Below, in pieces: positions 40,981-50,001 of a stretch of 64,000 nucleotides of DNA (the stretch's first letter is position 1; each line of letters opens with the position of its first letter). The position numbers were made by a program, and so were the translations under genes. A model generated the notes under the pieces. It ran no database searches. It was given only the letters and a program-made list of their open reading frames with translations, and was not told where the DNA came from. This DNA is from Caballeronia pedi (lineage in GTDB: Bacteria > Pseudomonadota > Gammaproteobacteria > Burkholderiales > Burkholderiaceae): the NCBI RefSeq assembly GCF_001544915.2, contig NZ_FCOE02000005.1, forward strand, positions 186,001 through 250,000. The letters run 5' to 3'.

Positions 40981-41117
40981 AAGCGCACCGCCGGTTGCAT
41001 CGACACACCGTTTTCGTAAAGAATTTTGCACATATCTTTTTAGGATAACTGTGCAAGTAGAATCCGCTACACACTCGCGCTTGCGTTAAGCGTCCATGTA
41101 GAAAGGAAAGTCAGTCG

Positions 41118-42935
41118 ATGAGCATCAATCTGGTTCAGGCGGTCAATGCCGCGATCTCGGAAAACATCGCGGAACAGTTGTCGCAACAGTTCGGCATCCC
41201 GGGGCAAATCGTCCGGCAACTGGCAGCACGCATCGCGCCAGGGCTCGTTGCATCGCTGATGGACCGGGCGACGCTCGTGCCTGGCTCGCAGTCGGTGTAT
41301 TCCGTCATCATGCAGCCGGAGACCAACGCGTATATCGTCGACCAGTTCGCGAAGCTGATCGCGACCACCGCCGGGCTCAAGCAACTCGAAGTCAACGGTC
41401 ATTCGCTCGCCGCGCTCGCGACGGGCCATCGCGTCGATGCATTGAGCGACGCGGTTTCGGCCGAAACCGGCGTTCCCACGCAGGCCACTTCCTCGCTCGC
41501 CGGCATTGTCGCCGCCGTGCTCTTCGGCGTCATGAAACGGCACTTCCTGCTCGCGCAATGGGGCTTGCCGCAAGTGCCCAGGCTATTGCGCGATCAGGTC
41601 GGCGAGATCAATGGATCGATGTCGAACGCGGTCGCGGCGGCCATCGGCGTCGGCAATACCGAAGGCTTCACCAGTTGCATCACGCCGCGCCTCGACACGG
41701 TCGCGTCCAGCCTGGAACCGCGCATGGATGCCGATGTCGCCGTGGCGGTCGCGCCGCCCGAACCCGTCGTGGAGGCCGCCGCGCAAAGCGCGCCGGCATC
41801 CAGGCCCGCGCCGCCTGCGCCGCCGCCTCCGATGCGCGCACCGCTACGCAAACCCGCGCCGGCACGTTCGAACAAGTGGATCTGGCTGCTCTTCGCCGTG
41901 TTGGCGATCATTCTCGCGCTGGTCTACTACCGCGGCTTCACGCACAGCGAAAGCGTCGATCTGAGCGCCGCGTCGGCCACGCAACCCGTCACGGACGTGT
42001 CGACGCCGGCCTCCTCCGCCGCTTCGCTGACCGCGCAAGCCCCCGACAACGCGCCGGTGGCCGCATCCGCCACCATCGATACGCCGGTCGCAACAGCCAC
42101 GGCGGCGCAAGCGCCCCCTGCACCGTCGGTCGATCCCGCCGCCTGGAAAGACGCCCAGTTGCTGCTCAACGTCAACGCGACGGGCATTCCGGCCATCGAG
42201 GCGACGGTCGGAACGGAAGCGGAGAAGAAGCATCTGCTCGACGCCATGACGGCACGCTTCGGCAAAGCGTTTACCGCGGACGTTTCCGTCGTCCCGCAAA
42301 CGCGGCCGGCCACCTGGCTTTCGCGCCTGAACGATTTCTTCCCGCTCATGGCCGTACCCGGCGCTGAAGCCAAGATCACCGGCTCGAAAGTGGAACTGAG
42401 CGGCACGGCGGCGAATGCAAAGCTCGGCTGGACCGATCGCCTCAAGAACGCGCTCGGTGGCATGTTTCAGGTTGCGGCGTTCGACGTGGACGGCGCGGTC
42501 GCCAGCGCAACGCAATCCTTTCGCAGCGCGATGAAGAGCCTGCTCGCCACGGATACGCCCTGCTCCGGCGACAAGCTGACCCGCGTGCTCGACCTTCAGG
42601 TGGTCAACTTCGCGCGTTCGAGCGCGCAGGTGCCGGAAAGCGCATTCGCCACGCTCGGCGAGACGGCGCAATTGCTCAAGAGCTGCGCGGCCAAGGGTTC
42701 GATGGTGAAGCTGGAAGTCGCTGGTTATTCGGACGCGCAAGGCACGGCCGCAGCGAAAATGGAAGTGTCGAAGGAACGTGCTCAGGCGGTCCGAGGGTAC
42801 CTGGTGCGCAACGGCGTGCCGCCGCAGTCTCTTACCGCAGCCGGTTACGGCGACGCCAACCCGATCGCCGACAACGAAACCGCCAGCGGTCGTTTCGCGA
42901 ATCGACGAATTGCGTTCGTCGTCAAAAAAGGCTGA
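41118..42935 (+). CDS. DUF937-like / OmpA-domain membrane protein
   Basis: A 605-aa protein with an unusual layout. Residues 1-200 are an alpha-helical DUF937-like region, about 205-250 a Pro/Ala-rich linker (PAPPAPPPPM), about 253-272 one membrane helix, then a low-complexity Ala/Thr stretch and a BON-like segment (GIPAIEATVGTEAEKK). An OmpA peptidoglycan-binding domain forms the end (VVNFARSSAQ, GYSDAQGTAAAKMEVSKERA). It likely ties the inner membrane to the cell wall. AGGAAAG lies before ATG 41118. Confidence 0.85.
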   Translation: MSINLVQAVNAAISENIAEQLSQQFGIPGQIVRQLAARIAPGLVASLMDRATLVPGSQSVYSVIMQPETNAYIVDQFAKLIATTAGLKQLEVNGHSLAALATGHRVDALSDAVSAETGVPTQATSSLAGIVAAVLFGVMKRHFLLAQWGLPQVPRLLRDQVGEINGSMSNAVAAAIGVGNTEGFTSCITPRLDTVASSLEPRMDADVAVAVAPPEPVVEAAAQSAPASRPAPPAPPPPMRAPLRKPAPARSNKWIWLLFAVLAIILALVYYRGFTHSESVDLSAASATQPVTDVSTPASSAASLTAQAPDNAPVAASATIDTPVATATAAQAPPAPSVDPAAWKDAQLLLNVNATGIPAIEATVGTEAEKKHLLDAMTARFGKAFTADVSVVPQTRPATWLSRLNDFFPLMAVPGAEAKITGSKVELSGTAANAKLGWTDRLKNALGGMFQVAAFDVDGAVASATQSFRSAMKSLLATDTPCSGDKLTRVLDLQVVNFARSSAQVPESAFATLGETAQLLKSCAAKGSMVKLEVAGYSDAQGTAAAKMEVSKERAQAVRGYLVRNGVPPQSLTAAGYGDANPIADNETASGRFANRRIAFVVKKG

Positions 42936-43021
42936 ACGCCAGTCCGGTTACCGTCATTCGCACGCCGTCGCGCCCAAACGCGACGGCGTTTTCATTTTTG
43001 CGCGCGCGGTATGAGCGCGAC

Positions 43022-43522
43022 TCAGCCGCCCGAACTCGGCTTCGCGAAATCGTTCTCGGCCCAGCGCTCCGCGCTCGCTTTGGAGAGCTTGAACGCTGGC
43101 GAAACGCGCACGTGCGCGAGTTGGGTGCCGTATGCGTCGAAGGCTTTGAGGTTGGCGTAAGGATCGTCCTCATCAGGAACGATCTCAAGCGTCACGGTCA
43201 TGTCCTCGCCTTGCACGTCGATGGTCACGTTCTTGTGCAGCATCGCGTGACGCTGCTGCTCGTGACGGCGCAACACTTCCGACGCCGTCTTGACGAGCGT
43301 GCGGAATGCGTTTGCATCGAGCGGTTTCGGGTTTTTCTTGTCGCGGCCCATCGTCCACGGGCCGACGAGCGCGGGCTCGGCTTCACCCGCCTGGATCATC
43401 TCGACGGCCCAGCCGTCGTCGTCCTCGTTCTTGATCACGCGGGCGGTCCAGCCGTCGTCGCGCCAGAGGCGGTCTTCATGGATCGCGTCGTCGTCGGTGG
43501 AGGGAATGTCGGAATCGGTCAT
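43022..43522 (-). CDS. Conserved hypothetical acidic protein
   Basis: A 166-aa soluble acidic protein with repeated Asp/Glu stretches (DDGWAVEMIQ, VPDEDDPY). No membrane helix and no known catalytic motif. It resembles Burkholderiales proteins of unknown function. ATG 43522 opens with MTDSDIP; an upstream start at 43549 is less likely. Confidence 0.7.
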   Translation of the reverse strand: MTDSDIPSTDDDAIHEDRLWRDDGWTARVIKNEDDDGWAVEMIQAGEAEPALVGPWTMGRDKKNPKPLDANAFRTLVKTASEVLRRHEQQRHAMLHKNVTIDVQGEDMTVTLEIVPDEDDPYANLKAFDAYGTQLAHVRVSPAFKLSKASAERWAENDFAKPSSGG

Positions 43523-43726
43523 ATCGTAGCAATGCAGAAAATGAGGCAATGCGACGAATTTTACCTTGGGCGTGCTCGCGGCACGGTTCGTGCCCCCAGG
43601 ATTGGCCGAACGGCCAGTGTCATACCCAAACGCTGTGCGCCGTGCTACTTTGAATATACCGGGACCCTCCGGAATCCATCTGCATCGCAGTCAAGAAGCC
43701 GTAAAACTCTGATAAGGAGCAACCGC

Positions 43727-43978
43727 ATGCTTGCATTCATCGGTACTTTGATCGTCGGACTCGTTGTTGGTCTCATCGCCCGGGCGGTCAAGCCGGGCGA
43801 CGACAACATGGGCTGGATCATGACCATCGTGCTCGGCATCGCCGGCTCGCTGATCGCCGGTTACGTCGGCCGCGCGCTCGGCTGGTATCAACCGGGGCAA
43901 CCGGCCGGGTGGATCGCCTCGGTGATCGGCGCGATCATCCTGCTCGTCGTCTGGGGAATGATCCGCAAGCGCAGTTAG
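43727..43978 (+). CDS. GlsB/YeaQ/YmgE-family stress membrane protein
   Basis: An 83-aa three-helix membrane protein with the family pattern GLIARAVKPGDDNMGW and GSLIAGYVG. AAGGAG lies 8 nt before ATG 43727, and the hairpin at 44018 follows. Family members respond to stress; the mechanism is unknown. Confidence 0.9.
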   Translation: MLAFIGTLIVGLVVGLIARAVKPGDDNMGWIMTIVLGIAGSLIAGYVGRALGWYQPGQPAGWIASVIGAIILLVVWGMIRKRS

Positions 43979-44017
43979 TAACGCAACGCCTGAATATTTC
44001 CGGTTCGGGTTCAGCCA

Positions 44018-44046
44018 GACGCCTCGCCCACGCTGGACGAGGCGTC
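44018..44046. terminator. Convergent terminator between GlsB-like gene and hutI
   Basis: Perfect stem GACGCCTCG / CGAGGCGTC with an 11-nt loop, followed on the plus strand by TTTCC. It sits between two convergent genes and probably ends both transcripts. Confidence 0.75.
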
Positions 44047-44052
44047 TTTCCA

Positions 44053-45270
44053 TCAGGCGATGCGCGCGACATCGATCTCCACGCCGCCGCGCACCACGCG
44101 ATTCGGCAACGCGCCGCCGAGCCAGTACGAAAGCTCAGCAGGCCTGCCGATTCTCCACGCGACGAAATCCGCTGCCTTTCCTGCTTCGAGCGAACCGTGC
44201 GTGGATTGCAGACCCAGCGCTTTCGCCGCATGAATCGTGACGCCGGCGAGCGCTTCTTCCGGCGTCATCCGAAACAGCGTGCAGCCCATGTTGAGCATCA
44301 TGCGCAGCGAAAGCGCCGGCGATGTGCCCGGGTTCAGATCGCTCGCGAGCGCGATCGGCACGTGATGCCGGCGCAGCGCGTCGATGGGCGGCAACTGCGT
44401 TTCCCGCAGCATGTAAAACGCGCCCGGCAGCAGCACCGCGACGGTGCCGGCTTGCGCCATCGCGATGGCATCGTCCTCGGTCATGTATTCGAGATGATCC
44501 GCCGACAACGCCCGATAGCGCGCCGCGAGCGTCGACCCATGCAAGGACGACAACTGCTCGGCATGCAACTTCACGGGCACGCCGAGATCGCGCGCGCATC
44601 GGAACACACGTTCGACCTGTTGCGTGGAGAACGCGATGTGCTCGCAGAACGCATCGACGGCATCGACGAGACCGTCCGCGACGAGCGCCGGCAGCATCTC
44701 GTCGCAGACGTAGGCAATGTAGTCATCCGCGCGATTCGCGTACTCGGGCGGCAACGCGTGCGCGGCGAGGCAGGTCGCGCGCACGGTCAGCGGCAGCGCC
44801 TCGCCGAGACGGCGCGCTACCGCGAGCATCTTGCGCTCGTTGGCGAGATCCAGCCCGTAGCCGGACTTCACTTCGAGCGCAGTCACGCCTTCGCGCATCA
44901 GACCGAGCGCGCGCGCCTTCGCGGTGTCGAACAACGCGTCCTCGCTGGCTTCGCGCGTCGCGCGCACCGTGCTCGCGATGCCGCCGCCGCGCGCCGCGAT
45001 CTCCGCGTAGCTCACGCCCTGCAACCGCTCTTCGAACTCGCCGCTGCGATCGCCGCCGAATACGAGATGCGTATGGCAGTCGATCAGGCCCGGCGTCACC
45101 CACGCGCCGTCGAGATCGACGCGTTCGCAATCGCCGCTCTCCGGCGCCGCCGCGCGCGGCCCGATCCATTCGATGCGCGCGCCATCGGTCAGGATCACGG
45201 CGTCTTCGATGACCGAATACTTGCCGCCGGCCATCGTCGCGGCATGGCAGTGCTGCCAGCGTTTTTTCAT
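44053..45270 (-). CDS. hutI: Imidazolonepropionase
   Basis: Opens imidazolone propionate to formimidoylglutamate, the third step of histidine breakdown. It is 405 aa. Metal ligands are in [12 protein letters not shown] and [16 protein letters not shown] is conserved. ATG 45270 overlaps the hutU stop by 4 bp. The frame is open far upstream inside hutU, but that part is antisense noise. Confidence 0.95.
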   Translation of the reverse strand: MKKRWQHCHAATMAGGKYSVIEDAVILTDGARIEWIGPRAAAPESGDCERVDLDGAWVTPGLIDCHTHLVFGGDRSGEFEERLQGVSYAEIAARGGGIASTVRATREASEDALFDTAKARALGLMREGVTALEVKSGYGLDLANERKMLAVARRLGEALPLTVRATCLAAHALPPEYANRADDYIAYVCDEMLPALVADGLVDAVDAFCEHIAFSTQQVERVFRCARDLGVPVKLHAEQLSSLHGSTLAARYRALSADHLEYMTEDDAIAMAQAGTVAVLLPGAFYMLRETQLPPIDALRRHHVPIALASDLNPGTSPALSLRMMLNMGCTLFRMTPEEALAGVTIHAAKALGLQSTHGSLEAGKAADFVAWRIGRPAELSYWLGGALPNRVVRGGVEIDVARIA

Positions 45271-46955
45271 CGCTTGCCTTGCGCGCCTTCGATCATCGGC
45301 AGGTCGAGGCCCTGCTCGCGCGCGCATTGAACAGCGATGTCGTAGCCCGCGTCCGCGTGGCGCATGACGCCCGTCGCCGGATCGTTGTGCAGCACGCGCG
45401 CGATGCGCGCATCGGCTTCCGCGCTGCCATCGCACACGATGACGACGCCCGAATGCTGCGAAAAGCCCATGCCGACACCGCCGCCGTGGTGAATCGACAC
45501 CCACGTCGCGCCGCTCGCCGTGTTCAGCAGCGCATTGAGCAGCGGCCAGTCGGACACGGCATCGGAGCCATCGCGCATCGCCTCGGTCTCGCGGTTCGGG
45601 CTCGCGACCGAGCCGGAATCGAGATGATCGCGGCCGATCACGACCGGCGCCGACAGCTCGCCATTGCGCACCATCTCGTTGAACGCGAGGCCGAGCTTCG
45701 CGCGCAGGCCGAGCCCGACCCAGCAGATGCGCGCCGGCAGCCCCTGGAAGCTGATGCGCTCGCGCGCCATGTCGAGCCAGCGATGCAGATGCGCATCGTC
45801 GGCGATGAGTTCCTTCACTTTCGCGTCGGTCTTGTAGATGTCCTCCGGATTGCCCGACAGCGCGGCCCAGCGGAACGGCCCGACGCCGCGGCAAAACAGC
45901 GGCCGGATGTAGGCCGGCACGAAGCCCGGAAAGTCGAACGCGTTTTCGACGCCCTCTTCCTTGGCCATCTGTCGAATATTGTTGCCGTAGTCGAAGGTCG
46001 GCACGCCCTGTTCGCGGAACGCGAGCATCGCGCGCACGTGCTCGGCCATCGATTGCTTCGCGGCTTTGACGGTCCCGGCTGCATCGCTTTGCGCGCGGTC
46101 GCGGTACTGCGCCCAGGTCCAGCCTTTCGGCAGATAGCCGTTGAGCGGATCGTGCGCGCTGGTCTGATCGGTGACCATGTCCGGGCGCACGCCGCGTCGC
46201 ACGAGTTCGGGCAGCACATCGGCGGCGTTGGCGCACAGCGCGACGGAAACCGCGCGTCCCTCCGACGTATGGCGCTGAATGCGCGCGAGGGCGTCGTCGA
46301 GATCGGTCGCCTGTTCGTCGACGTAACGCGTCTTCAGACGGAAATCGATGCGGCTCTGCTGGCATTCGATGTTCAGCGAGCACGCGCCCGCGAGCGTCGC
46401 CGCGAGCGGCTGCGCGCCGCCCATGCCGCCGAGCCCGGCGGTCAGCACCCAGCGCCCTGTCAGATCGCCGCCGTAATGCTGGCGTCCGGCTTCGACGAAA
46501 GTCTCGTACGTGCCCTGCACGATGCCCTGACTGCCGATATAGATCCAGCTCCCGGCGGTCATTTGCCCGTACATCGCCAGGCCTTTCGCGTCGAGCTCGT
46601 TGAAATGCTCCCAGTTCGCCCAGTGCGGCACGAGATTCGAGTTCGCGATCAGTACGCGCGGCGCGTTCTCATGCGTCTTGAAGACGCCGACCGGCTTGCC
46701 CGACTGCACGAGCAGCGTCTCGTCCGCTTCGAGGCGCTTGAGCGTCTCGACGATCTTGTCGTAGCACGCCCAATCGCGCGCCGCCCGACCGATGCCGCCA
46801 TACACGACGAGTTCGTTCGGATTCTCGGCCACGTCCGGGTCGAGATTGTTCATCAGCATGCGCAGCGGCGCTTCTGTCAGCCAGCTTTTGGCGTTGAGTT
46901 GCGTGCCGCGCGGTGCGCGGATCTCGGTGTCGCGAAAACGGGAAGATGAAGTCAC
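45267..46955 (-). CDS. hutU: Urocanate hydratase
   Basis: Adds water to urocanate with NAD+ as an electrophile, the second step of the pathway. It is 562 aa. The NAD-binding glycine loop is [13 protein letters not shown], and later blocks ([22 protein letters not shown]) are conserved. GTG 46955 is chosen because AGGAG lies 7 nt before it and the length then fits. hutUI lies 20 kb from hutHCDFG. Confidence 0.95.
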   Translation of the reverse strand: MTSSSRFRDTEIRAPRGTQLNAKSWLTEAPLRMLMNNLDPDVAENPNELVVYGGIGRAARDWACYDKIVETLKRLEADETLLVQSGKPVGVFKTHENAPRVLIANSNLVPHWANWEHFNELDAKGLAMYGQMTAGSWIYIGSQGIVQGTYETFVEAGRQHYGGDLTGRWVLTAGLGGMGGAQPLAATLAGACSLNIECQQSRIDFRLKTRYVDEQATDLDDALARIQRHTSEGRAVSVALCANAADVLPELVRRGVRPDMVTDQTSAHDPLNGYLPKGWTWAQYRDRAQSDAAGTVKAAKQSMAEHVRAMLAFREQGVPTFDYGNNIRQMAKEEGVENAFDFPGFVPAYIRPLFCRGVGPFRWAALSGNPEDIYKTDAKVKELIADDAHLHRWLDMARERISFQGLPARICWVGLGLRAKLGLAFNEMVRNGELSAPVVIGRDHLDSGSVASPNRETEAMRDGSDAVSDWPLLNALLNTASGATWVSIHHGGGVGMGFSQHSGVVIVCDGSAEADARIARVLHNDPATGVMRHADAGYDIAVQCAREQGLDLPMIEGAQGKR

Positions 46956-47029
46956 GGATTGCTCCTGCGCATCAAGAAGTGAGAGTCGACGAGCGCGGAC
47001 AACGACCCGCGCCGAATTGCAGTCATGTT

Positions 47030-47043
47030 CTTGTATATACAAC
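47030..47043. promoter_or_regulatory. HutC box at hutU (proximal)
   Basis: CTTGTATATACAAC, a near-perfect palindrome with the TGTA-TA-TACA core known for HutC. It lies about 75 bp upstream of the hutU start and shares the core with the hutH boxes. Confidence 0.72.
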
Positions 47044-47095
47044 TTGGATTGTATTAGGGGAATCCCGAGGCCCGTAGCGCTGTATTCGCGTGATT

Positions 47096-47108
47096 CTTGT
47101 ATAGACAA
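47096..47108. promoter_or_regulatory. HutC box at hutU (distal)
   Basis: CTTGTATAGACAA, nearly the same as the hutH boxes on the other strand. It is about 66 bp from the proximal box and 4 bp from the lrp stop codon. Confidence 0.68.
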
Positions 47109-47111
47109 TCG

Positions 47112-47576
47112 TCACGGCACCGGCAAACCGCCGTCGCGCTTGAGTTCGCGCAGCGAGAGCATCGATTCGACGGCGGTCACGCCCGGCAAGGTGCGCAGCA
47201 CGTCGCGCATGAAGACGCCGTATTCGTCGAGATCGCGCGCGACGATCTGCAGCAGATAATCCGCCGTCCCCGAAATGTTGTGACACGACACAATCCGCGC
47301 GATGCCCTGAATCTCGCGCTCGAAGCGGTCGGACAGCGCGCGATCGTGGACGCTGAAGCGCACCTGCGCGAATGCGACGACGCCCAGTTCCAGCGCCTTG
47401 CGCGACAGTACCGCGCGATAGCCATCGATATAACCATCGCTTTCCAGACGCTTGAGTCTGCGCGCGCACGGCGTCTCGCTCAGGCCCACGCGCTCGGCGA
47501 GCTTCGCGATCGGCATGCGGCCGTCCTGCTGAAGCGCGACGAGCATCGCGCGGTCGATACGGTCAAGTTCACTCAT
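47112..47576 (-). CDS. Lrp/AsnC-family regulator
   Basis: A 154-aa regulator with an AsnC helix-turn-helix (PIAKLAERVGLSETPCARRL) and a RAM ligand domain. ATG 47576 has GGAAGG just before it. It is divergent from the LysE-type exporter, the usual pairing in which Lrp controls amino-acid export. It could also affect hutUI, which begins downstream. Confidence 0.9.
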   Translation of the reverse strand: MSELDRIDRAMLVALQQDGRMPIAKLAERVGLSETPCARRLKRLESDGYIDGYRAVLSRKALELGVVAFAQVRFSVHDRALSDRFEREIQGIARIVSCHNISGTADYLLQIVARDLDEYGVFMRDVLRTLPGVTAVESMLSLRELKRDGGLPVP

Positions 47577-47706
47577 GGCGCCTTCCTCTTTTAGCATCAA
47601 AAATTGTAGTGGAAAGCCGCGCCATACTCCGAATTATCGATGCAAAAGGCCAGAAAACACCCCGCGCGTAATGGCACGATGAAGCCTTCATAACAGGAGT
47701 TTCATC

Positions 47707-48333
47707 ATGGTTTCGGCACACTTGCTCTGGGTTTTCATCGGTGCGCTGGCGGTTGTCTACGCGCTGCCCGGACCGGACATGGCGCTCATGCTTCAGACCA
47801 GCGGCACGCGGGGTTTCCGGCACGGACTTGCCGTAGCCGCGGGTCTCGCCACGGCGCGCGCGACGCATGTGACGCTCTCGGCGCTCGGCGTCGCCGCGCT
47901 CCTGCGCAGCGCGCCGTGGCTCTACGATGGCGTGCGTATCGCGGGCGGATTGTATCTGTCGTATGTCGCGATTCAGATTTTCCGCTCGCCCGCGTTCGGG
48001 CTCGAAGCGGCGCCCGGTCAGGCCGCCGCGCCGACGCTGCGGTCGGCATACGCGAAAGGCATTCTGAGCAGCATCCTCAATCCGAAGGCGCTGCTGTTCT
48101 GCTCCGTGCTGCTGCCGCAGTTCGTGCGGCCGGAAACCGGCCCGGTCTGGTCGCAGGTGCTGGAACTGGGCGTCGTGCTAATCGTGGTCGGCGTCGCGTT
48201 CGACCTGACGCTCGCGGCGGGCGCGGTGAGAATTTCCGGCTGGCTGCGCCGTCACCCGAAAGCGCAGACCGTGCAGCGCTGGACGTTCTCCGCCGCGCTG
48301 CTCGCGTTCGCCGCGCGGCTGTCGCTGGACTGA
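47707..48333 (+). CDS. LysE/RhtB-family amino acid exporter
   Basis: A 208-aa six-helix exporter (YALPGPDMALML near the start, ILSSILNPKALLF in the middle). It is divergent from the Lrp gene with a 130-bp gap. Substrate unknown; homoserine or threonine type exporters are typical. Confidence 0.9.
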   Translation: MVSAHLLWVFIGALAVVYALPGPDMALMLQTSGTRGFRHGLAVAAGLATARATHVTLSALGVAALLRSAPWLYDGVRIAGGLYLSYVAIQIFRSPAFGLEAAPGQAAAPTLRSAYAKGILSSILNPKALLFCSVLLPQFVRPETGPVWSQVLELGVVLIVVGVAFDLTLAAGAVRISGWLRRHPKAQTVQRWTFSAALLAFAARLSLD

Positions 48334-48349
48334 GCGCGCGCCGTCGCGT

Positions 48350-49570
48350 TCAGTCCAGCGGCTTCAGAAAAAGCTCATGCTTCGGCGCGAAGTGCGCGTA
48401 GAGCGGCAGGATCGCGCCGCCCATCGCGCGTGCGTCAGGACCGATCTGCCCTTCGACGAGCCGTGGCCGCGTCATGCCCTGCCAGTCGAACGCGGCGAGC
48501 GCGTCATCGGTGCGGCGGATCACGTCGTGCAGCAAGGCGCGGTCGATTTCCCCATCGATCACCACGGCTTCCAGATCGAGCAGCGCAGCCGATGATGCGA
48601 TGCCCGTCGCGATCGCGGGACACGTCTCGCGCATCCACGCCTGAGCCAACCCGCGCAATTCCGGCGACAACGCGCGCTCGTCGTGCGCGGCGGCGGCCGG
48701 CGCGCCCGCGGCTGCGAACGCCTTTTCCAGCACGTAGACCGACGCCGTGTTGAGCAATTGCCCCGGGCGCTGCCGCTTGCCGCCGGAGATCAGCGGCAAC
48801 GAACCGATCGCGCCCGCGTTGCCGCCCGGCCCGGCGTGCAGCCGGCCGTCGATCACGAGTCCGCCGCCGATGAACGTGCCGATGAAGACGTACAGGAAAT
48901 TGCGCAGCCCGCGCCCCTGACCCATGACGAGCTCGGCGGCGCACGCGGCCGTCGTGTCCTTGGCGAACTCGACGGGCAACGCCGTCATCGACTGAATGCG
49001 CGCGCGGATGTCGATGTCGTCCCACGCCGCGAGCACGTCGGGCGGCGTGTCGAAGAAATCGCGCCAGCCGCCGAGCCACAGCGGCGCCGCGACGCCGATG
49101 CCCGCGATCTTGCGCGCGTCATCGCCGAGCGCGCCGATCACGCGCGCGAGCCGCTCTTGCAGCGCGGGAAAGAGCGTGTGCGGATCGGGGTACGGATATT
49201 CCAGCGTTTCGCGCGCGCGCACGCTGCCGGCGAAATCCATCGACAGCACGTCGAGACTGCGCCGCCCCACTTTCACGCCGATGGAAAACGCGCCGTCCGC
49301 GCGCAGCGAGATCGGCACCGACGGCTGGCCGATGCGGCCGCGCACGCGCGAGCGCGGTTCCTTCGCGAGCAGGCCGTCCTCGATCAGATGATCGATGATC
49401 AGCGAGACCGTCTGCATCGACAGACGCGTCAGGCGCGCGACGTCCGCCTTGGGCAGCGCGCCGTGGAGGCGGATCGCCTGCAGGACGATGCGCTCGTTGA
49501 ACTGGCGCATGCCCAACTGGTTCGAGCCGACGGAATGCATCGAGGCTTTGCGCGCGGGCCGCTCAGACAT
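48350..49570 (-). CDS. ROK-family transcriptional regulator (NagC/XylR type)
   Basis: A 406-aa protein with an N-terminal winged helix (LPKADVARLTRLSMQTVSLI) and a ROK sugar-kinase-like domain (GIGVAAP, FIGGGLVIDG, HAGPGGNAGAIG). The usual zinc-binding CxCGxxGC motif of ROK kinases is absent, as in many XylR-type members. No sugar genes lie beside it, so its target is elsewhere. Confidence 0.9.
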   Translation of the reverse strand: MSERPARKASMHSVGSNQLGMRQFNERIVLQAIRLHGALPKADVARLTRLSMQTVSLIIDHLIEDGLLAKEPRSRVRGRIGQPSVPISLRADGAFSIGVKVGRRSLDVLSMDFAGSVRARETLEYPYPDPHTLFPALQERLARVIGALGDDARKIAGIGVAAPLWLGGWRDFFDTPPDVLAAWDDIDIRARIQSMTALPVEFAKDTTAACAAELVMGQGRGLRNFLYVFIGTFIGGGLVIDGRLHAGPGGNAGAIGSLPLISGGKRQRPGQLLNTASVYVLEKAFAAAGAPAAAAHDERALSPELRGLAQAWMRETCPAIATGIASSAALLDLEAVVIDGEIDRALLHDVIRRTDDALAAFDWQGMTRPRLVEGQIGPDARAMGGAILPLYAHFAPKHELFLKPLD

Positions 49571-49779
49571 CGGCCGCGGCCTCGCGGCGCGGGCGCGCGC
49601 GGCGGATATCGTTCATGTGTTCGTCCCCGTTCGATTAAATCCAGCGTTTTTATTTAGTAAAGACTTCCGCGCCGATTTTATCAAGCAGCTTTCATTCGCC
49701 GTCCACGCGCAGGCCGTCAATTTTTTTCGCGATTTTTAGTCGGTTATGTTCGACGGAGATCAACTCCTCCGTCCAGACA

Positions 49780-49989
49780 ATGAGCACGCTCGAAGCCCTC
49801 CACGCGATCGTCAGCGACGAAAGCGCGCCGCAGATCATCCGCGATCACATCGTCGATTCGCTGCAGTTCGCGCTGCGCAATCAACCCGGCTATTTCACGC
49901 TCAAGGAGATTCAATGGCTCGCGCAATGGGACGACACGCGCATTCCCATCGCGGCGGCAAAGGTATTGAACGAGATGAAGATGGTCTGA
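49780..49989 (+). CDS. Small conserved hypothetical protein
   Basis: A 69-aa helical protein that I do not recognise; no membrane segment. It lies between two minus-strand genes and overlaps neither. The ribosome site is weak. Confidence 0.45.
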   Translation: MSTLEALHAIVSDESAPQIIRDHIVDSLQFALRNQPGYFTLKEIQWLAQWDDTRIPIAAAKVLNEMKMV

Positions 49990-50001
49990 AGAGCGCCGTG
50001 C

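Noticed and set aside
44053..46383. A 776-codon frame including hutI
   Set aside because: The upstream 370 codons are out-of-frame hutU. The ATG at 45270 overlaps the hutU stop by 4 bp and gives the normal length.
45279..46949. A 556-codon plus-strand frame over hutU
   Set aside because: Antisense shadow of urocanase; no family features.
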